A stretch of 7,067 nucleotides of DNA. Origin: Kiritimatiellia bacterium. Lineage in GTDB: Bacteria; Verrucomicrobiota; Kiritimatiellia; RFP12; UBA1067. The stretch covers positions 1 to 7,067 of the forward strand of contig JAFPNP010000378.1 in the NCBI GenBank assembly GCA_017411125.1, given 5' to 3'. The stretch's first letter is position 1, and every line of letters begins with the position of its first letter. The notes below the pieces were generated by a model. That model had not been told where the DNA came from. It did no database searches and saw nothing but the letters and a program-made list of their open reading frames with translations. Below are positions 6,206 to 7,067 of this stretch, piece after piece. The translations under genes were made by a program, and so were the position numbers.

Positions 6206-6211
6206 CACAAT
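6183..6211 (+). promoter_or_regulatory. Candidate sigma70 promoter of the lipoprotein gene
   Basis: TTGACA (6183-6188, perfect) and CACAAT (6206-6211, 4 of 6) are 17 bases apart. Transcription would begin near 6218 with a leader of about 50 bases that is A-rich and ends in AGGTGA (6259-6264) before the ATG at 6267. The -35 box lies within the final codons of the broken hydrolase frame. Confidence 0.5.
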
Positions 6212-6266
6212 ACCCGGCAGCGAACAACCCCAAAGAAATCAACAAAACAAGAAAAGAAAGGTGAAT

Positions 6267-7058
6267 ATGTACAAAACAAAGTTCCTCCTCGTTGTAACGG
6301 CGCTCCTCGCGCTCGTCGGCTGCAAGTCCTTCCTCACATCAGTGATGCGAGCCGATCCGGTTCCGCTGACGGACTTCCTTCCGCACCACGAGAAGCTCCG
6401 TCGCATGGACGCTTCCTGCCCATTCCACTATTACTGGGCCGATCTCGACGCGCTCATGTCCGCCGGCATCAAGCACGTCTACATCGCGCCAGTGGAAACA
6501 AGCTATCTTCAGAAAGGCAATGCCTGGGACGAGCTGGCAAAGAACATCGCGACCGCCGACAAGGACATCCAGGAACTGGCGGAGTTCGCGCGCAAGGCGT
6601 ACTACAAAGCATTCAAGGCGCAGGAAAAAGCCATCGGCGTGACCGTCGTCGACAGCCCCGACGTACCGAATACCCTCGTCGTCGAATCTGCGATCGTCGC
6701 GTTCGCGCCGACGAAGTCGAGCGTCTACGCCGCCGGAATGGTAGGCGACTTCTTCGTGCCTTGCCTCGGCATCGTCACGGACGCGATCTCCTCCGGCACC
6801 ATCGCCGTGGAAACCCGTGCGCGTCTCGGCAAGGGCGGCCGGATCGTCGCGGTGCTGGCCGACACGGAGAACGATCCGGACGCTCTCGTCTCGCTTGCGA
6901 AGTTCACCTGGACGACGCCGGCGAAAATCAACCTCAAGCGCATCGCGATGCAGACCGCCAGCAGCTGCACGGTGGACAAGATGGAAGATCTCGACAGGGG
7001 CTATCCGATCGAGTTCATCTCTACCTTTTCGGACGCCGATCTCGACGACATAAAGTAA
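6267..7058 (+). CDS. DUF3313-like outer-membrane-type lipoprotein
   Basis: The protein has 263 residues and a lipoprotein signal peptide: MYKTKF, a hydrophobic core, and the lipobox LVGC with the lipidated cysteine at 19. The next residues are K and S, without an aspartate at +2, which by the enterobacterial rule favours outer-membrane placement. The mature part matches DUF3313: TDFLPHHEKL (35-44), YYWAD (55-59), a strand-rich HVYIAPVETS (70-79), a helical region (about 87-113), then TLVVESAIVAFAPTKSSVY (126-144) and GTIAVETRARL (177-187), similar to the family's conserved late block. The function of this family is unknown. The ATG at 6267 is chosen for the lipobox and for AGGTGA just upstream. 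It follows two broken genes but has its own likely promoter, so it is probably expressed independently. It ends in TAA 9 bases before the window edge, too close to see a terminator. Confidence 0.8.
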   Translation: MYKTKFLLVVTALLALVGCKSFLTSVMRADPVPLTDFLPHHEKLRRMDASCPFHYYWADLDALMSAGIKHVYIAPVETSYLQKGNAWDELAKNIATADKDIQELAEFARKAYYKAFKAQEKAIGVTVVDSPDVPNTLVVESAIVAFAPTKSSVYAAGMVGDFFVPCLGIVTDAISSGTIAVETRARLGKGGRIVAVLADTENDPDALVSLAKFTWTTPAKINLKRIAMQTASSCTVDKMEDLDRGYPIEFISTFSDADLDDIK

Positions 7059-7067
7059 AAGGGCTGC

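Noticed and set aside
5492..6208. 238-codon minus-strand frame opposite the PAS/hydrolase region
   Set aside because: The plus strand carries clear PAS and metal-binding motifs, and the minus frame is their mirror with no start signal.
1..7067. CRISPR array, tRNA, rRNA or transposase
   Set aside because: No regularly spaced repeats, cloverleaf with CCA-like end, rRNA motifs or DDE-type protein were seen in the window.

Overview
The window is GC-rich (AT-rich only between genes), uses ATG starts with AAGGAGG-type ribosome binding sites, and looks like the accessory part of a Gram-negative genome. A CesT-type secretion chaperone, a large Sec-exported glycosidase, an outer-membrane-type lipoprotein, and a small cysteine-rich PAS protein together suggest a PVC-superphylum bacterium, perhaps a gut or rumen Kiritimatiellota or Lentisphaerota member. 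That placement is an inference from gene content, not something measured here.

Layout. Minus strand, 1-829: an intact CesT-like type III secretion chaperone lies upstream of a cargo-like gene that runs off the left edge, a probable chaperone-effector pair. The gap between them holds a perfect hairpin and three short direct repeats. Bases 830-1124 hold no gene. Minus strand, 1125-1587: a chimeric pseudogene. Its first 44 codons resemble a second cargo protein, then the frame jumps into the start of a second CesT chaperone, whose end is lost beside a double-hairpin repeat. Minus strand, 1676-5430: a two-gene operon. The first gene encodes threonylcarbamoyl-AMP synthase (TsaC/YrdC type), read from a near-perfect sigma70 promoter so close to the ATG that the message should be leaderless. 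Its stop codon overlaps by 4 bases the start of a 1059-residue secreted enzyme that joins a GH16 domain to a GH127/DUF1680-type domain and a beta-sandwich tail. Plus strand, 5500-6205: a divergent promoter and a PAS-domain gene broken by an out-of-frame junction with a metallo-beta-lactamase fragment that has lost both ends. Plus strand, 6267-7058: an intact DUF3313-like lipoprotein with its own promoter, whose -35 box lies inside the end of the broken hydrolase frame.

Taken together, a housekeeping tRNA-modification gene and a polysaccharide-degrading exoenzyme form an intact core. On both sides lie fused gene fragments, the mark of a region shaped by deletions (or of assembly joins, which must be excluded). 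The most noteworthy points are the GH16-GH127 fusion, its coupling to a leaderless tsaC gene, and the chaperone/cargo modules with one intact and one decayed copy.
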